Source of the DNA: Acidimicrobiia bacterium
GTDB lineage: Bacteria > Actinomycetota > Acidimicrobiia > Acidimicrobiales > CATQHL01
Length of the DNA stretch: 49,360 bases
Direction: 5' to 3'
Assembly (NCBI GenBank): GCA_009835395.1
Contig: VXXM01000069.1
Location: forward strand, 1 to 49,360
Shown: in pieces, positions 41,695 through 49,360 of the stretch
Position numbering within the stretch: position 1 is the first letter of the stretch
How the letters are laid out: every line of letters starts with the position of its first letter
Translations under genes and position numbers: made by a program
The notes under the pieces: model-generated
The model's input: only the letters and a program-made list of their open reading frames with translations
What the model was told of the DNA's origin: nothing
The model's database searches: none

Positions 41695-43962
41695 TCAGCC
41701 GAGTGCGGCGTAGCGGGCGCGGGCGTCGTCGGTGGACTCGCGTCCCTCGCCGCCGTCTTTGGTGATGACGATGGGGTTGAGGACGGGGCGTTCGCTGTCG
41801 GGCAGTTGCCCGTCGGCGAGCAGGTCCACGCACGCCGTGGTGGCCAGTTCGGACTGGTTGTCGAAGCCCTGGTCCACCGTCACGAGGATCGCGCCGGCGT
41901 CGATGAGGTCCAGGATCGGGTCGCTCACGTTGAAGCCCGAGGTCCACGCCTGCCCGACGCGGCCCTGGTTCTGGATGACCTGGCCGACGCCCTCGACGCC
42001 CTGGTCGGTGTGGAAGAACAGGTTCACGTCCGGGTTGGCCAGCATGAACGGTCCCACCGAGTCCAGCACCTCCTGGGTGGTGAAGTTCTCACCGGTCGGC
42101 AGACCCGAGTCCACGTCGTTGAAGAAGTCCGCGTCACCGAATACCTCGGTGAAGCCCTTGGTGAAGCCCTCCATGCGCTGGCGGGCCCACTGATCGTTCG
42201 GCAGGCCGCTGCCCATGGCCACCTGGTTGACGTCCAGGCCCTGGGCCTGCACCAACTCCGCGGTCACCCGGCCGTTGATGGACGCCGCGGCGACCTCCTG
42301 GAGGGCGAAGAACGCGAAGCGGTTCGAGGCCTCGATGTCGGTGTTGTAGGTGAACACCGGGACGCCCGCGGCGATGTAGTCGTTCACCAGGTCCACGAGG
42401 CCCTCGGGCGGATGGGACTGCAGTGCCAGGCAGTCCACGTCGCCGGCGGCTAGCCGGGCCTCCAGCATCGCCACGTGATCCACCACGCTCGGCTGCGCCG
42501 GGCCCACCAGCTGGCAGTCCACGTCGATGCGGCTCTGCGCCGCCTCACAGGCCCGCTCCATGCCGGTGCGCACCGCCGCGCCGAAGATCGGGATCGCCGT
42601 ACCACTGACACCCACGACGATGTTCAACTCCTCACCCGCAGCCGCCTTCGCAGCCGTATCGGCGTTCAGCGTGAACGTCCCCCAATCGAAATCATGACTG
42701 AAGCCCATCTCGTCCATTTCCTCGGGCTCCTCGGCCGGTGCGCCGGCGTCGAGTGCGGCGTAGCGGGCGCGGGCGTCGTCGGTGGACTCGCGTCCCTCGC
42801 CGCCGTCTTTGGTGATGACGATGGGGTTGAGGACGGGGCGTTCGCTGTCGGGCAGTTGCCCGTCGGCGAGCAGGTCCACGCACGCCGTGGTGGCCAGTTC
42901 GGACTGGTTGTCGAAGCCCTGGTCCACCGTCACGAGGATCGCGCCGGCGTCGATGAGGTCCAGGATCGGGTCGCTCACGTTGAAGCCCGAGGTCCACGCC
43001 TGCCCGACGCGGCCCTGGTTCTGGATGACCTGGCCGACGCCCTCGACGCCCTGGTCGGTGTGGAAGAACAGGTTCACGTCCGGGTTGGCCAGCATGAACG
43101 GTCCCACCGAGTCCAGCACCTCCTGGGTGGTGAAGTTCTCACCGGTCGGCAGACCCGAGTCCACGTCGTTGAAGAAGTCCGCGTCACCGAATACCTCGGT
43201 GAAGCCCTTGGTGAAGCCCTCCATGCGCTGGCGGGCCCACTGATCGTTCGGCAGGCCGCTGCCCATGGCCACCTGGTTGACGTCCAGGCCCTGGGCCTGC
43301 ACCAACTCCGCGGTCACCCGGCCGTTGATGGACGCCGCGGCGACCTCCTGGAGGGCGAAGAACGCGAAGCGGTTCGAGGCCTCGATGTCGGTGTTGTAGG
43401 TGAACACCGGGACGCCCGCGGCGATGTAGTCGTTCACCAGGTCCACGAGGCCCTCGGGCGGATGGGACTGCAGTGCCAGGCAGTCCACGTCGCCGGCGGC
43501 TAGCCGGGCCTCCAGCATCGCCACGTGATCCACCACGCTCGGCTGCGCCGGGCCCACCAGCTGGCAGTCCACGTCGATGCGGCTCTGCGCCGCCTCACAG
43601 GCCCGCTCCATGCCGGTGCGCACCGCCGCGCCGAAGATCGGGATCGCCGTACCACTGACACCCACGACGATGTTCAACTCCTCACCCGCAGCCGCCTTCG
43701 CAGCCGTATCGGCGTTCAGCGTGAACGTCCCCCAATCGAAATCATGACTGAAGCCCTCGGCAACCGCTGCCGGCGGTGCCGGCGGCGGCTCCGGCGCCTC
43801 GGGCGGCGCTTCCGGTGCGTCCGCCGGGGCCGCGGGCGCGTCCGCGGGCGCTGCCGGTGCGGTCGGCTCTTCCTCGTCCTCGCCTGCGCAGGCCGCCACG
43901 AGGATCGCGACGGCGGTGAATACGGCAAGCCAGCGACTTGCGCGTCGGTACTTGTAGGACAT
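41695..43962 (-). CDS. Sugar ABC transporter substrate-binding lipoprotein with two identical binding domains
   Basis: A 755-residue exported protein. The signal peptide ends in AILVAACAGE, a lipobox with Cys25, followed by an acidic Pro/Ala linker. Then come two periplasmic-binding (type 1, RbsB/FrcB-like) domains of ~335 residues each, starting at GFSHDFDWGTFTLNADTAAK and ending with ESTDDARARYAAL. They are joined by a short linker (DAGAPAEEPEEMDEM). The two domains are identical in protein and, as far as I can compare, in DNA, with a 350-codon period. Normal family length is one domain (~330-370 residues). ATG 43962 has GAGGGGGG just upstream. It is the first gene of the operon and should determine the imported sugar. 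Confidence 0.9.
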   Translation of the reverse strand: MSYKYRRASRWLAVFTAVAILVAACAGEDEEEPTAPAAPADAPAAPADAPEAPPEAPEPPPAPPAAVAEGFSHDFDWGTFTLNADTAAKAAAGEELNIVVGVSGTAIPIFGAAVRTGMERACEAAQSRIDVDCQLVGPAQPSVVDHVAMLEARLAAGDVDCLALQSHPPEGLVDLVNDYIAAGVPVFTYNTDIEASNRFAFFALQEVAAASINGRVTAELVQAQGLDVNQVAMGSGLPNDQWARQRMEGFTKGFTEVFGDADFFNDVDSGLPTGENFTTQEVLDSVGPFMLANPDVNLFFHTDQGVEGVGQVIQNQGRVGQAWTSGFNVSDPILDLIDAGAILVTVDQGFDNQSELATTACVDLLADGQLPDSERPVLNPIVITKDGGEGRESTDDARARYAALDAGAPAEEPEEMDEMGFSHDFDWGTFTLNADTAAKAAAGEELNIVVGVSGTAIPIFGAAVRTGMERACEAAQSRIDVDCQLVGPAQPSVVDHVAMLEARLAAGDVDCLALQSHPPEGLVDLVNDYIAAGVPVFTYNTDIEASNRFAFFALQEVAAASINGRVTAELVQAQGLDVNQVAMGSGLPNDQWARQRMEGFTKGFTEVFGDADFFNDVDSGLPTGENFTTQEVLDSVGPFMLANPDVNLFFHTDQGVEGVGQVIQNQGRVGQAWTSGFNVSDPILDLIDAGAILVTVDQGFDNQSELATTACVDLLADGQLPDSERPVLNPIVITKDGGEGRESTDDARARYAALG
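41700..42706. repeat. Direct repeat copy A (1007 bp) inside the binding-protein gene
   Basis: Identical on visual comparison to 42750-43756 at an offset of exactly 1050 bp. It encodes the C-terminal binding domain. The 43 bp between the copies (42707-42749) encode the inter-domain linker. Confidence 0.95.
42750..43756. repeat. Direct repeat copy B (1007 bp) inside the binding-protein gene
   Basis: Encodes the N-terminal binding domain. Identity ends abruptly at both sides: the shared bases AAGCCC are followed by ATCT in one copy and TCGG in the other. Confidence 0.95.
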
Positions 43963-44049
43963 GTGCGAACCCCCCTCGGTCGTGCGGCTCCCTACGAGCC
44001 GCCACTCTCGTGCACACGCGAACGGCGGACGGTGCCGTCCACGGATCGG

Positions 44050-44078
44050 AGGCTAAGCGGGTGGGACAGGTGTGTCAA
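44050..44078 (-). promoter_or_regulatory. Sigma-70-type promoter of the sugar catabolic operon
   Basis: On the minus strand TTGACA (44073-44078) is followed by a 17-base spacer and TAGCCT (44050-44055). Transcription would begin near 44043, giving an ~80-base leader before ATG 43962. It lies in the 322-bp gap 43963-44284, which has no gene I can support. Confidence 0.6.
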
Positions 44079-44088
44079 CAGTGTTGAC
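44074..44088. promoter_or_regulatory. Palindrome GTCAACA-G-TGTTGAC, candidate operator for the GntR regulator
   Basis: A perfect 7+1+7 palindrome overlapping five bases of the -35 hexamer. A repressor bound here would block RNA polymerase. GntR/FCD operators are usually short GT...AC palindromes of this size, and the operon encodes such a regulator. Confidence 0.55.
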
Positions 44089-44242
44089 CGAACGCTCCGG
44101 GGCCCGTCGCGGGCCGCGCTGGCGCCTACCAACTGGAGGAGTACGCTTGCCGATCCGTGACGGAGTCCTCGCGGCGGATGGGGTCCGTCGTGTGGAGCGC
44201 TCCCGTGGGAGACCGGGCAATTTGCCGAATCACCGCCGCGGG

Positions 44243-44248
44243 TATATC
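44243..44248 (+). promoter_or_regulatory. Weak -10 candidate TATATC upstream of the 44285 gene
   Basis: TATATC with TTGCCG at 44222-44227, but the spacer is only 15 bases. Tentative. Confidence 0.25.
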
Positions 44249-44284
44249 TCACTGAGCAGGATCACCCCGGGAGAGGAGTGCGGC

Positions 44285-45103
44285 GTGTCGTCGACGAGGA
44301 ACGGGAATCCTGTCGCGTCGGTGGACAATGTCCGCCGGTCACTCGTCCTGCTCGGCGCGCTCCTCTACCCGCTGTCCGATGAGAGGGCGGCGCTGGACGC
44401 CGGCGACACGGACAGTTACGTCGCCGCCGTGGAGGCGCGTATGCGGGGCGTGTGCGCCCAATCGCAGGCCATTCTGGAGAACTCTCTGAAGGCGCTGGCC
44501 GGCGACGCCGGCGAGACGAGGTCCCGGCGCACCCGCCGGAAGCCCCGATCGCCGGGCGGACTGCCCGAGGATGTGAGGGAGGAGGTCGATCGGATCCTGG
44601 TCGAGTGTGACGTCCCGGACGCCCTCGGATGGCTCGGGCAGGGAACGTCCATCGGCGGCGATCCCCGGACGCCCCTAGAGGAACTCGTTCCCCTCGCCGC
44701 CCGGGTGGCCGCCGCGGCGGTGCGCCTGTCCGCGACCGCCGCCGCCCGCATCGACCCGTCGACCGCGACGGCGAACGGAGGCGATGCCGACACCGAGCGT
44801 GCCGCGGCCGTGGCCGGCGGGACCGTTCGGACCGCGCAACGAATCGCCCGCGTGCTCGATGAGTGGAACATGCTCGCCGACAGCCCGACGGCGATCATCG
44901 GCTGTCCGCCACCGCCGGGGAGCGCTCCGGCCGGCTCGGAGCCGCGGCCCGGTGGCGAGCAGACCGGGCGCCGGTCCCTCGGCGTGGCGGCGGCCCTGGC
45001 AGGGGGCGACTCCTCTGCGGCGGAAGCGGGCCGGAGTGGCGCCCTGCGGCGGACCCGCACGGGCACCGTGTGGTCCGCAGGGGGCGCGGTGCAGCGGGAC
45101 TGA
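44285..45103 (+). CDS. Uncharacterised helical protein
   Basis: I do not recognise this 272-residue protein. GTG 44285 has GGGAGAGG at about nine bases, which sets the start. The N-terminal half is predicted helical (RRSLVLLGALLYPLSDERAA, EARMRGVCAQSQAILENSLK), followed by a basic stretch (RSRRTRRKPRS) and another helical block (EEVDRILVECDVPDALGWL, LEELVPLAARVAAAAVRL, RTAQRIARVLDEWNMLA). The last ~60 residues are Gly, Ala, Arg and Pro rich and probably disordered. There is no signal peptide or transmembrane segment. It stands alone between the sugar operon (divergent) and the glycine cleavage operon. It could be DNA- or nucleoid-associated because of the basic tract, but that is a guess. Confidence 0.6.
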   Translation: MSSTRNGNPVASVDNVRRSLVLLGALLYPLSDERAALDAGDTDSYVAAVEARMRGVCAQSQAILENSLKALAGDAGETRSRRTRRKPRSPGGLPEDVREEVDRILVECDVPDALGWLGQGTSIGGDPRTPLEELVPLAARVAAAAVRLSATAAARIDPSTATANGGDADTERAAAVAGGTVRTAQRIARVLDEWNMLADSPTAIIGCPPPPGSAPAGSEPRPGGEQTGRRSLGVAAALAGGDSSAAEAGRSGALRRTRTGTVWSAGGAVQRD

Positions 45104-45208
45104 GCGAGCCGGGCAGCGCTGGTCACCGCCGGCGTGGGCGGCTGATCGCGCCGCCGGCAGCAGCCGGCGAGGATCGTCTCGCCGCTTCCGTCAGGCCACC
45201 GGGCCGGA

Positions 45209-45214
45209 TACATT
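45209..45214 (+). promoter_or_regulatory. Putative -10 box TACATT, leaderless start of the gcv operon
   Basis: TACATT lies six bases before ATG 45221. GAGGT touches the ATG and is too close to be a ribosome-binding site. No glycine riboswitch is evident in the 117 bp upstream. Confidence 0.5.
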
Positions 45215-45220
45215 CGAGGT

Positions 45221-46333
45221 ATGGGCGGCAATGCCGAGCCCGGCAACGACGCCGGGCTGCGCAGGCTGGCGCTTCGTGATCGTCACGAGGCGGCGGGTGC
45301 CCGCTTCGCACCGTTCGCCGGCTGGGAGATGCCGCTGCAGTACCACGGCACGGTGCGCGAGCACGAGGCGGTGCGCGAGCAAGTCGGCGTCTTCGATGTG
45401 TCGCACCTGGGGCGGGCCTGGCTGCGGGGGCCGCGAGCCGCGACGCTGCTGCGCTCGGTGACCACCTTCGACGTGACGACCCTGGAGGCGGGCAGCGCCC
45501 ACTACTCGCTCTACTGCAACGAGGCCGGCGGCATCGACGACGACGTCTTCGTCTACCACCTTCCCGGCGAGCGCTGGCTGATCGTCCACAACGCGGCCAA
45601 CGCGGAGCAGGACTTCGAACGGCTGCGCTCGGTCGCCGACGACGCCGAGGAGGTGACCGCGGACACGGTGATGCTCGCCGTGCAGGGACCCGATGCGATC
45701 GGCCTGCTCGGCAAACTCCTCGCCGCGAATCTCGCCAGGCTGGCGCCGCGCCACTGCGTGGAGTTGGACTGGAACGGTGCGGCCGTGCTCTTCGCCCGGA
45801 CGGGCTACACGGGCGAGGACGGCGGCGAGTGCATCGTCGACGCCGGCCACGCCGGCGCGCTCTGGGACGCGCTCATGGACGGCGGGGCGACGCCTGTGGG
45901 TCTCGGCGCGCGCGACACGCTGCGGCTCGAGGCGGCGCTGCCGCTGCACGGGAACGACATCGACGCCACCACACACCCCTACGAGGCCGGGCTCGGTTTC
46001 GCGGTGAGCCTCGACGACGGCGCGCCGTTCACGGGCCGGGGGGCGCTCGCCACCACGAAGGCCCGGCCCCGCACGCGGCGTCTCGGCCACCTGGCGGCCC
46101 GGGGGCGCGGCGTGCCGCGCGCCGGCCACGCGGTGTGCGTGCCCGGCGGCGAGACGGTGGCGCACCTCACCAGCGGGGGGTTCAGCCCGACCCTGGGTCA
46201 CGGCATCGGCATGGCCTACCTGCCGACCGAGCACGCGACCCCCGGCATGAGGTTCGAAGTCGATGTTCGCGGCCGCGCGCTTCCCGTCGAGGTCGTGCGC
46301 CGCCCGTTCTACCGGAAAGCGAGGGACTCGTGA
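45221..46333 (+). CDS. gcvT: Glycine cleavage system T protein (aminomethyltransferase)
   Basis: A 370-residue tetrahydrofolate-dependent aminomethyltransferase that takes the aminomethyl group from H-protein, releasing ammonia and 5,10-methylene-THF. Seen are RHEAAGARFAPFAGWEMPLQY, VREQVGVFDVSHLGRAWLRG, AHYSLYCNEAGGIDDDVFVY, LAVQGPDA, FARTGYTGEDGGECIV, LGARDTLRLEAALPLHGNDI and TSGGFSPTLGHGIGMAYL. It is the first gene of the operon and overlaps gcvH by GTGA. Confidence 0.94.
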   Translation: MGGNAEPGNDAGLRRLALRDRHEAAGARFAPFAGWEMPLQYHGTVREHEAVREQVGVFDVSHLGRAWLRGPRAATLLRSVTTFDVTTLEAGSAHYSLYCNEAGGIDDDVFVYHLPGERWLIVHNAANAEQDFERLRSVADDAEEVTADTVMLAVQGPDAIGLLGKLLAANLARLAPRHCVELDWNGAAVLFARTGYTGEDGGECIVDAGHAGALWDALMDGGATPVGLGARDTLRLEAALPLHGNDIDATTHPYEAGLGFAVSLDDGAPFTGRGALATTKARPRTRRLGHLAARGRGVPRAGHAVCVPGGETVAHLTSGGFSPTLGHGIGMAYLPTEHATPGMRFEVDVRGRALPVEVVRRPFYRKARDS

Positions 46334-46734
46334 CGACCGACAGCGACACACCCGGTGACCTCCTCTACACGGCGAGCCACGAGTGGCTGCGCCGTGACCC
46401 CGCCAGCCCCGGCGAGGCCACCGTGGGCATCACGGACTTCGCCCAGGATCAACTCGGCGACGTGGTCTATCTCGATCTTCCCGCCGCAGGGACCTCAGTC
46501 AGCGCCGGCGAGGTCTGCGGGGAGATCGAGTCCACCAAGACCGTCGCCGAGCTCTACGCGCCGGTCGACTGCGAAATCATCGCGGTGAACGGGGAACTCG
46601 AGGACGCCCCGGAGCTGGTCAACGAGTCGCCCTACGGCGAGGGATGGCTGATCCGCGTCCGCATCGCGGAGGATGCCGAGTTGGCAGGCCTGCTCGACGC
46701 CGCCGGGTACCGGGCGGAGATCGAGACGAACTGA
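46330..46734 (+). CDS. gcvH: Glycine cleavage system H protein
   Basis: A 134-residue lipoyl carrier that shuttles the aminomethyl group between P and T proteins. It shows LLYTASHEWLRRD, ATVGITDFAQDQLGDVVYLDLP, the lipoylation site GEIESTKTVAELYAPVD and a C-terminal NESPYGEGWLIRVR. The GTG start overlaps the gcvT stop by four bases and gcvPA begins 5 bp after its stop, so translation is tightly linked. Confidence 0.95.
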   Translation: MTTDSDTPGDLLYTASHEWLRRDPASPGEATVGITDFAQDQLGDVVYLDLPAAGTSVSAGEVCGEIESTKTVAELYAPVDCEIIAVNGELEDAPELVNESPYGEGWLIRVRIAEDAELAGLLDAAGYRAEIETN

Positions 46735-46739
46735 CGGCG

Positions 46740-48107
46740 ATGTCCTCGCTCCCCGGCGGTTCGCCGCATCCCTACATCCCGGCGACGGAGGCCGACCGCG
46801 CCCGGATGCTGGAGCGGGTGGGTGTCGCCGACCTCGGCGCGCTGTTCGCCGACCTGCCCCAAGCCCTGCTGGATCCTGCCATCGACCTCCCACCCGCCCT
46901 CACGGAGCCGGAACTGATCGCGCTGTTGAGCGAGCGCGCCGCGGAGAACGCCGATCCCTCGCGGCCGGACTTCCTCGGCGCGGGCGCCTACCGGCACGCC
47001 ATCCCGGCCATCACGTCGCACCTCGCTGGCCGCTCCGAGTTCGTCACCGCCTACACGCCCTACCAGCCCGAGATCAGCCAGGGCACCCTGCAGACGGCAT
47101 TCGAGTTCCAGTCGGTGGTCTGCGAGCTCACCGGCATGGACATCTCGAACACCGGCCTCTACGACGGGGCCAGCGCCACCGCCGAGGCCTGCCTGCTGGC
47201 GGCGCGCGTCACGAAGCGCCGCGCGGTCGCACTGCTCGAGCCGATCCACCCCGGAACCGCCGACGTCGTGCGCGCCTACGCCCGCGGCGCCGGGCTGCGG
47301 GTCGACGTCCTGCGATCCGGCGACTCGGCGACGCCCGACCACGCCTGCCTGGTCGTCCAGCAGCCGGACTTCCTCGGTTCGATCGTGGATCTCGAACCGC
47401 TGGCCGAGGCGTTGCACGCCGATGGCGTGCTCTTGGTGGCGGTCGCCGATCCGTTCGCTCTGGGGCTGCTCCGCGCGCCGGGCGACGCGGGCGCCGACAT
47501 CGTCACCGGCGAGGGGCGCGATCTGGCGGGTCCTCCGCAGTTCGGCGGGCCGTCGCTCGGGCTGTTCGCGGCGCGCGCCACCTTCATGCGGCAGATGCCC
47601 GGCCGCATCGTCGGGCGCACGCGCGAGCTGCGCGCGCCGGCCAACGGCGACGGCGGGCCGCGCACGGGCTACGTGCTCACCCTGCAGGCACGCGAGCAGT
47701 TCATCCGGCGCGAGCGGGCCACGTCGAACGTGTCGACGGCGCAGGCGCTGATCGCCCTCGCCTTCACCGTCACCTTGCAGGCGCTGGGTCCGCGAGGGCT
47801 GCGCGAGTCCGCCGAGTTGAGCTACCAGCGCGCCCACGACGCGGCGCGGCGCATCGCCGCGCTCGACGGCTACGAGACGCCCGAGCGCGGGCCGTGGTTC
47901 TCGGAGTTCCTGGTGCGAGGCCCCCTGCCCGCCGCCGGACTCGCCGCCGCGCTCAGGGCGCGGGGCATCGGTCCCGGCCTCGACGTGTCGGCGAGACCGG
48001 AGCCCGAGGCAAAGGACGCCCTGCTGTTCGCGGTGACCGAGGCCACGCCCGACGCGCACGTCGACGCGTTGGTCGAGGCGCTGTCGGAGATCGGAGCCGA
48101 GGCGTGA
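46740..48107 (+). CDS. gcvPA: Glycine dehydrogenase (decarboxylating) subunit 1
   Basis: The N-terminal half of a split P-protein, 455 residues. It shows PHPYIPATEADRARMLERVG, FLGAGAYRHAIPAITSHLAGR, FVTAYTPYQPEISQGTLQTA, FEFQSVVCELTGMDISNTGL, YDGASATAEACLLA, FGGPSLGLFAA, MPGRIVGRT and REQFIRRERATSNVSTAQ. With subunit 2 it decarboxylates glycine and loads H-protein. ATG 46740 is used; upstream the frame overlaps gcvH. The stop overlaps the gcvPB start as GTGA. Confidence 0.94.
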   Translation: MSSLPGGSPHPYIPATEADRARMLERVGVADLGALFADLPQALLDPAIDLPPALTEPELIALLSERAAENADPSRPDFLGAGAYRHAIPAITSHLAGRSEFVTAYTPYQPEISQGTLQTAFEFQSVVCELTGMDISNTGLYDGASATAEACLLAARVTKRRAVALLEPIHPGTADVVRAYARGAGLRVDVLRSGDSATPDHACLVVQQPDFLGSIVDLEPLAEALHADGVLLVAVADPFALGLLRAPGDAGADIVTGEGRDLAGPPQFGGPSLGLFAARATFMRQMPGRIVGRTRELRAPANGDGGPRTGYVLTLQAREQFIRRERATSNVSTAQALIALAFTVTLQALGPRGLRESAELSYQRAHDAARRIAALDGYETPERGPWFSEFLVRGPLPAAGLAAALRARGIGPGLDVSARPEPEAKDALLFAVTEATPDAHVDALVEALSEIGAEA

Positions 48108-49360
48108 GCGCCCCCGGGCCGGCAGCGGAGGACTTCGGCGCTCGGCTGAGCTTCGACCGGGGAGTGCCGGGCCGCCGGGCGGTGGACGTTCCCCGCTGGG
48201 ACGGCGAGCCGACGCCGCTGCCGGACGCCCGCCTGCTGCGCGACTCGGTGCGCCTGCCGGAGCTGAGCCAGGGCGAACTGGTGCGCTACTACACCGAGCT
48301 CTCGGCGCGGAACTACGGCATCGACTCCGGCACGTACCCGCTGGGCTCGTGCACCATGAAGTACAACCCGAAGGTCGACGATCTCGTCGCGTCGCTGCCG
48401 GGGCTGGCCGCGGCGCATCCGCTGGCCCCCGCCACCGAGGTGCAGGGCACCTTGCGCACGCTGCTGGAGTTGCGTCGCGGCTTGGGCGAGATCACCGGTC
48501 TGGATGGCGTCAGCCTGGCCCCGGCCGCCGGTGCGCAGGGCGAGCTGGCCGGCGTGCTGATGATCACGCGTGCCCTCGAGGATCGCGGCGAGCTGGCGCA
48601 GCGTCGCCGCATCCTGGTGCCGGACTCGGCGCACGGCACGAACCCGGCGACCGCCGCCATGGCCGGCTTCACGGTCACCCAGATCCCGACGGCGGCGGAC
48701 GGGTCGATGGATCGCGCCGTCATCGAGAGCGAGTTGGACGGATCGGTGGCTGCGGTCATGGTCACCGTGCCGAACACGCTGGGCCTGTGGGAGCGCGGCA
48801 TCGAGGAGGTGGCCGGCCTGATCCACGACGCCGGCGCCTACCTGTACGGCGACGGGGCCAACCTCAACGCCATCATGGGACGTGTGCGCTACGGCGACCT
48901 GGGGTTCGACGTGGTGCACCTGAACCTGCACAAGAGTTTCAGCACGCCTCACGGCGGCGGCGGCCCCGGTGCGGGACCTGTGTGCTGCAGCGAGGAGCTG
49001 GCGCCCTACCTCCCGACGCCGGTGGTCACCGAGGGCGGCGACGGCGTCGTGCGCCTCACCGAGCCCGAGCGCAGCATCGGCCGCATGCAGCAGTTCGGCG
49101 GCAACGTCGGCGTCCTGATCCGCGCCTACGCCTACATGCGCGCCCTGGGCCTCGACGGCGTGCGCGCCGTGAGCGGGCAGGCCGTCCTGAACGCCAACTA
49201 CCTGCGCGTGCTGATGCACGGCCACTACGACCTGCCGTACGACCGGCCGGTGTTGCACGAGGTGGTCTTCTCGGGCTCGCGGCAGCGCCGCGAGAACGGT
49301 GTGCCCACCTACGACATCGCCAAGCGCCTCATCGACCACGGCTTCCACCCGCCGACGGTC
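48104..49360 (+). CDS. gcvPB: Glycine dehydrogenase (decarboxylating) subunit 2 (3' end off window)
   Basis: 419 codons are seen from GTG 48104 with no stop before the window edge. This is the PLP-bearing half of the split P-protein: ELVRYYTELSARNYGIDSGT, YPLGSCTMKYNPKVDD, GLDGVSLAPAAGAQGELAG, PDSAHGTNPATAAMAGF, YGDGANLNAIMG, the PLP lysine in VVHLNLHKSFSTPHGGGGPG, and RSIGRMQQFGGNVGVLIRAYAYMR. Usual length is ~480-520 residues, so most of the protein is present. Confidence 0.95.
   Translation, partial: MSAPGPAAEDFGARLSFDRGVPGRRAVDVPRWDGEPTPLPDARLLRDSVRLPELSQGELVRYYTELSARNYGIDSGTYPLGSCTMKYNPKVDDLVASLPGLAAAHPLAPATEVQGTLRTLLELRRGLGEITGLDGVSLAPAAGAQGELAGVLMITRALEDRGELAQRRRILVPDSAHGTNPATAAMAGFTVTQIPTAADGSMDRAVIESELDGSVAAVMVTVPNTLGLWERGIEEVAGLIHDAGAYLYGDGANLNAIMGRVRYGDLGFDVVHLNLHKSFSTPHGGGGPGAGPVCCSEELAPYLPTPVVTEGGDGVVRLTEPERSIGRMQQFGGNVGVLIRAYAYMRALGLDGVRAVSGQAVLNANYLRVLMHGHYDLPYDRPVLHEVVFSGSRQRRENGVPTYDIAKRLIDHGFHPPTV

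Noticed and set aside
42475-43503. Plus-strand open frames repeated within the duplicated region
   Set aside because: They are antisense to the binding-protein gene and appear twice only because the DNA is duplicated.
45104-45220. Possible glycine riboswitch before gcvT
   Set aside because: I cannot find the conserved glycine aptamer core, and the -10 box six bases before the ATG implies a leaderless transcript with no room for a riboswitch.

Overview
This window is high-GC DNA from an actinobacterium. Supporting signs are a truncated haemoglobin of the trHbO type, a PASTA-kinase-like Ser/Thr kinase next to a PP2C phosphatase, an LPxTG-type wall anchor, a DUF3516-type Ski2-like helicase, frequent GTG starts, and several starts preceded by TANNNT plus 6-7 bases, the signature of leaderless actinobacterial transcripts. 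An uncultivated Acidimicrobiia-like genome would fit, but that placement is inference. The first ~60 bases are runs of G and C and probably mark a poor contig end.

Layout. 1-10.9 kb (core and lipid genes): kinase (partial) and PP2C, tRNA-Leu(CAG), trHbO, a divergent isochorismatase-fold protein, an omega-amidase/aminotransferase pair, SDR-PlsC-bacterioferritin, an NADPH reductase, an LPVTG surface protein with acidic repeats, and an acyl-CoA dehydrogenase. 10.9-23.3 kb: a Thr/Pro-stalk lipoprotein with its membrane partner, a DUF3516-type helicase, a KamA-family radical SAM enzyme, a MidA-type methyltransferase with a damaged start, a D-aminoacylase-like amidohydrolase, acetyl-CoA synthetase, a small HAD phosphatase and HtpX.

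23.3-30.8 kb is a defence island of visibly lower GC. It holds a CBASS operon (TIR-SAVED effector, CD-NTase, E2-E1 conjugation protein, but no Cap3 deconjugase). Beside it is a separate divergent pair: a Zn-finger DNA methyltransferase and a PD-(D/E)XK-like/HEAT-repeat protein, whose start codons are 25 bp apart. The pair looks like an uncharacterised restriction-type system.

30.9-44.1 kb is one ~13-kb leftward catabolic operon. It encodes a sugar ABC importer (binding protein, permease, and ATPase at the far end), a class III aminotransferase, a two-gene E1 dehydrogenase with a 79-residue free-standing lipoyl protein and no E2, a GntR regulator, three SDR dehydrogenases, a KDPG-type aldolase and a KDG-type kinase. 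The likely sense is import of a sugar, sugar acid or amino sugar, oxidation by the SDRs, and an Entner-Doudoroff-like kinase/aldolase ending. The binding protein contains an exact 1007-bp in-frame tandem duplication. A TTGACA promoter overlapped by a 15-bp palindrome lies upstream.

44.3-49.4 kb: an unrecognised protein, then the glycine cleavage operon gcvT-gcvH-gcvPA-gcvPB, the last gene running off the window. Genes in these runs commonly overlap by ATGA/GTGA, indicating translational coupling.
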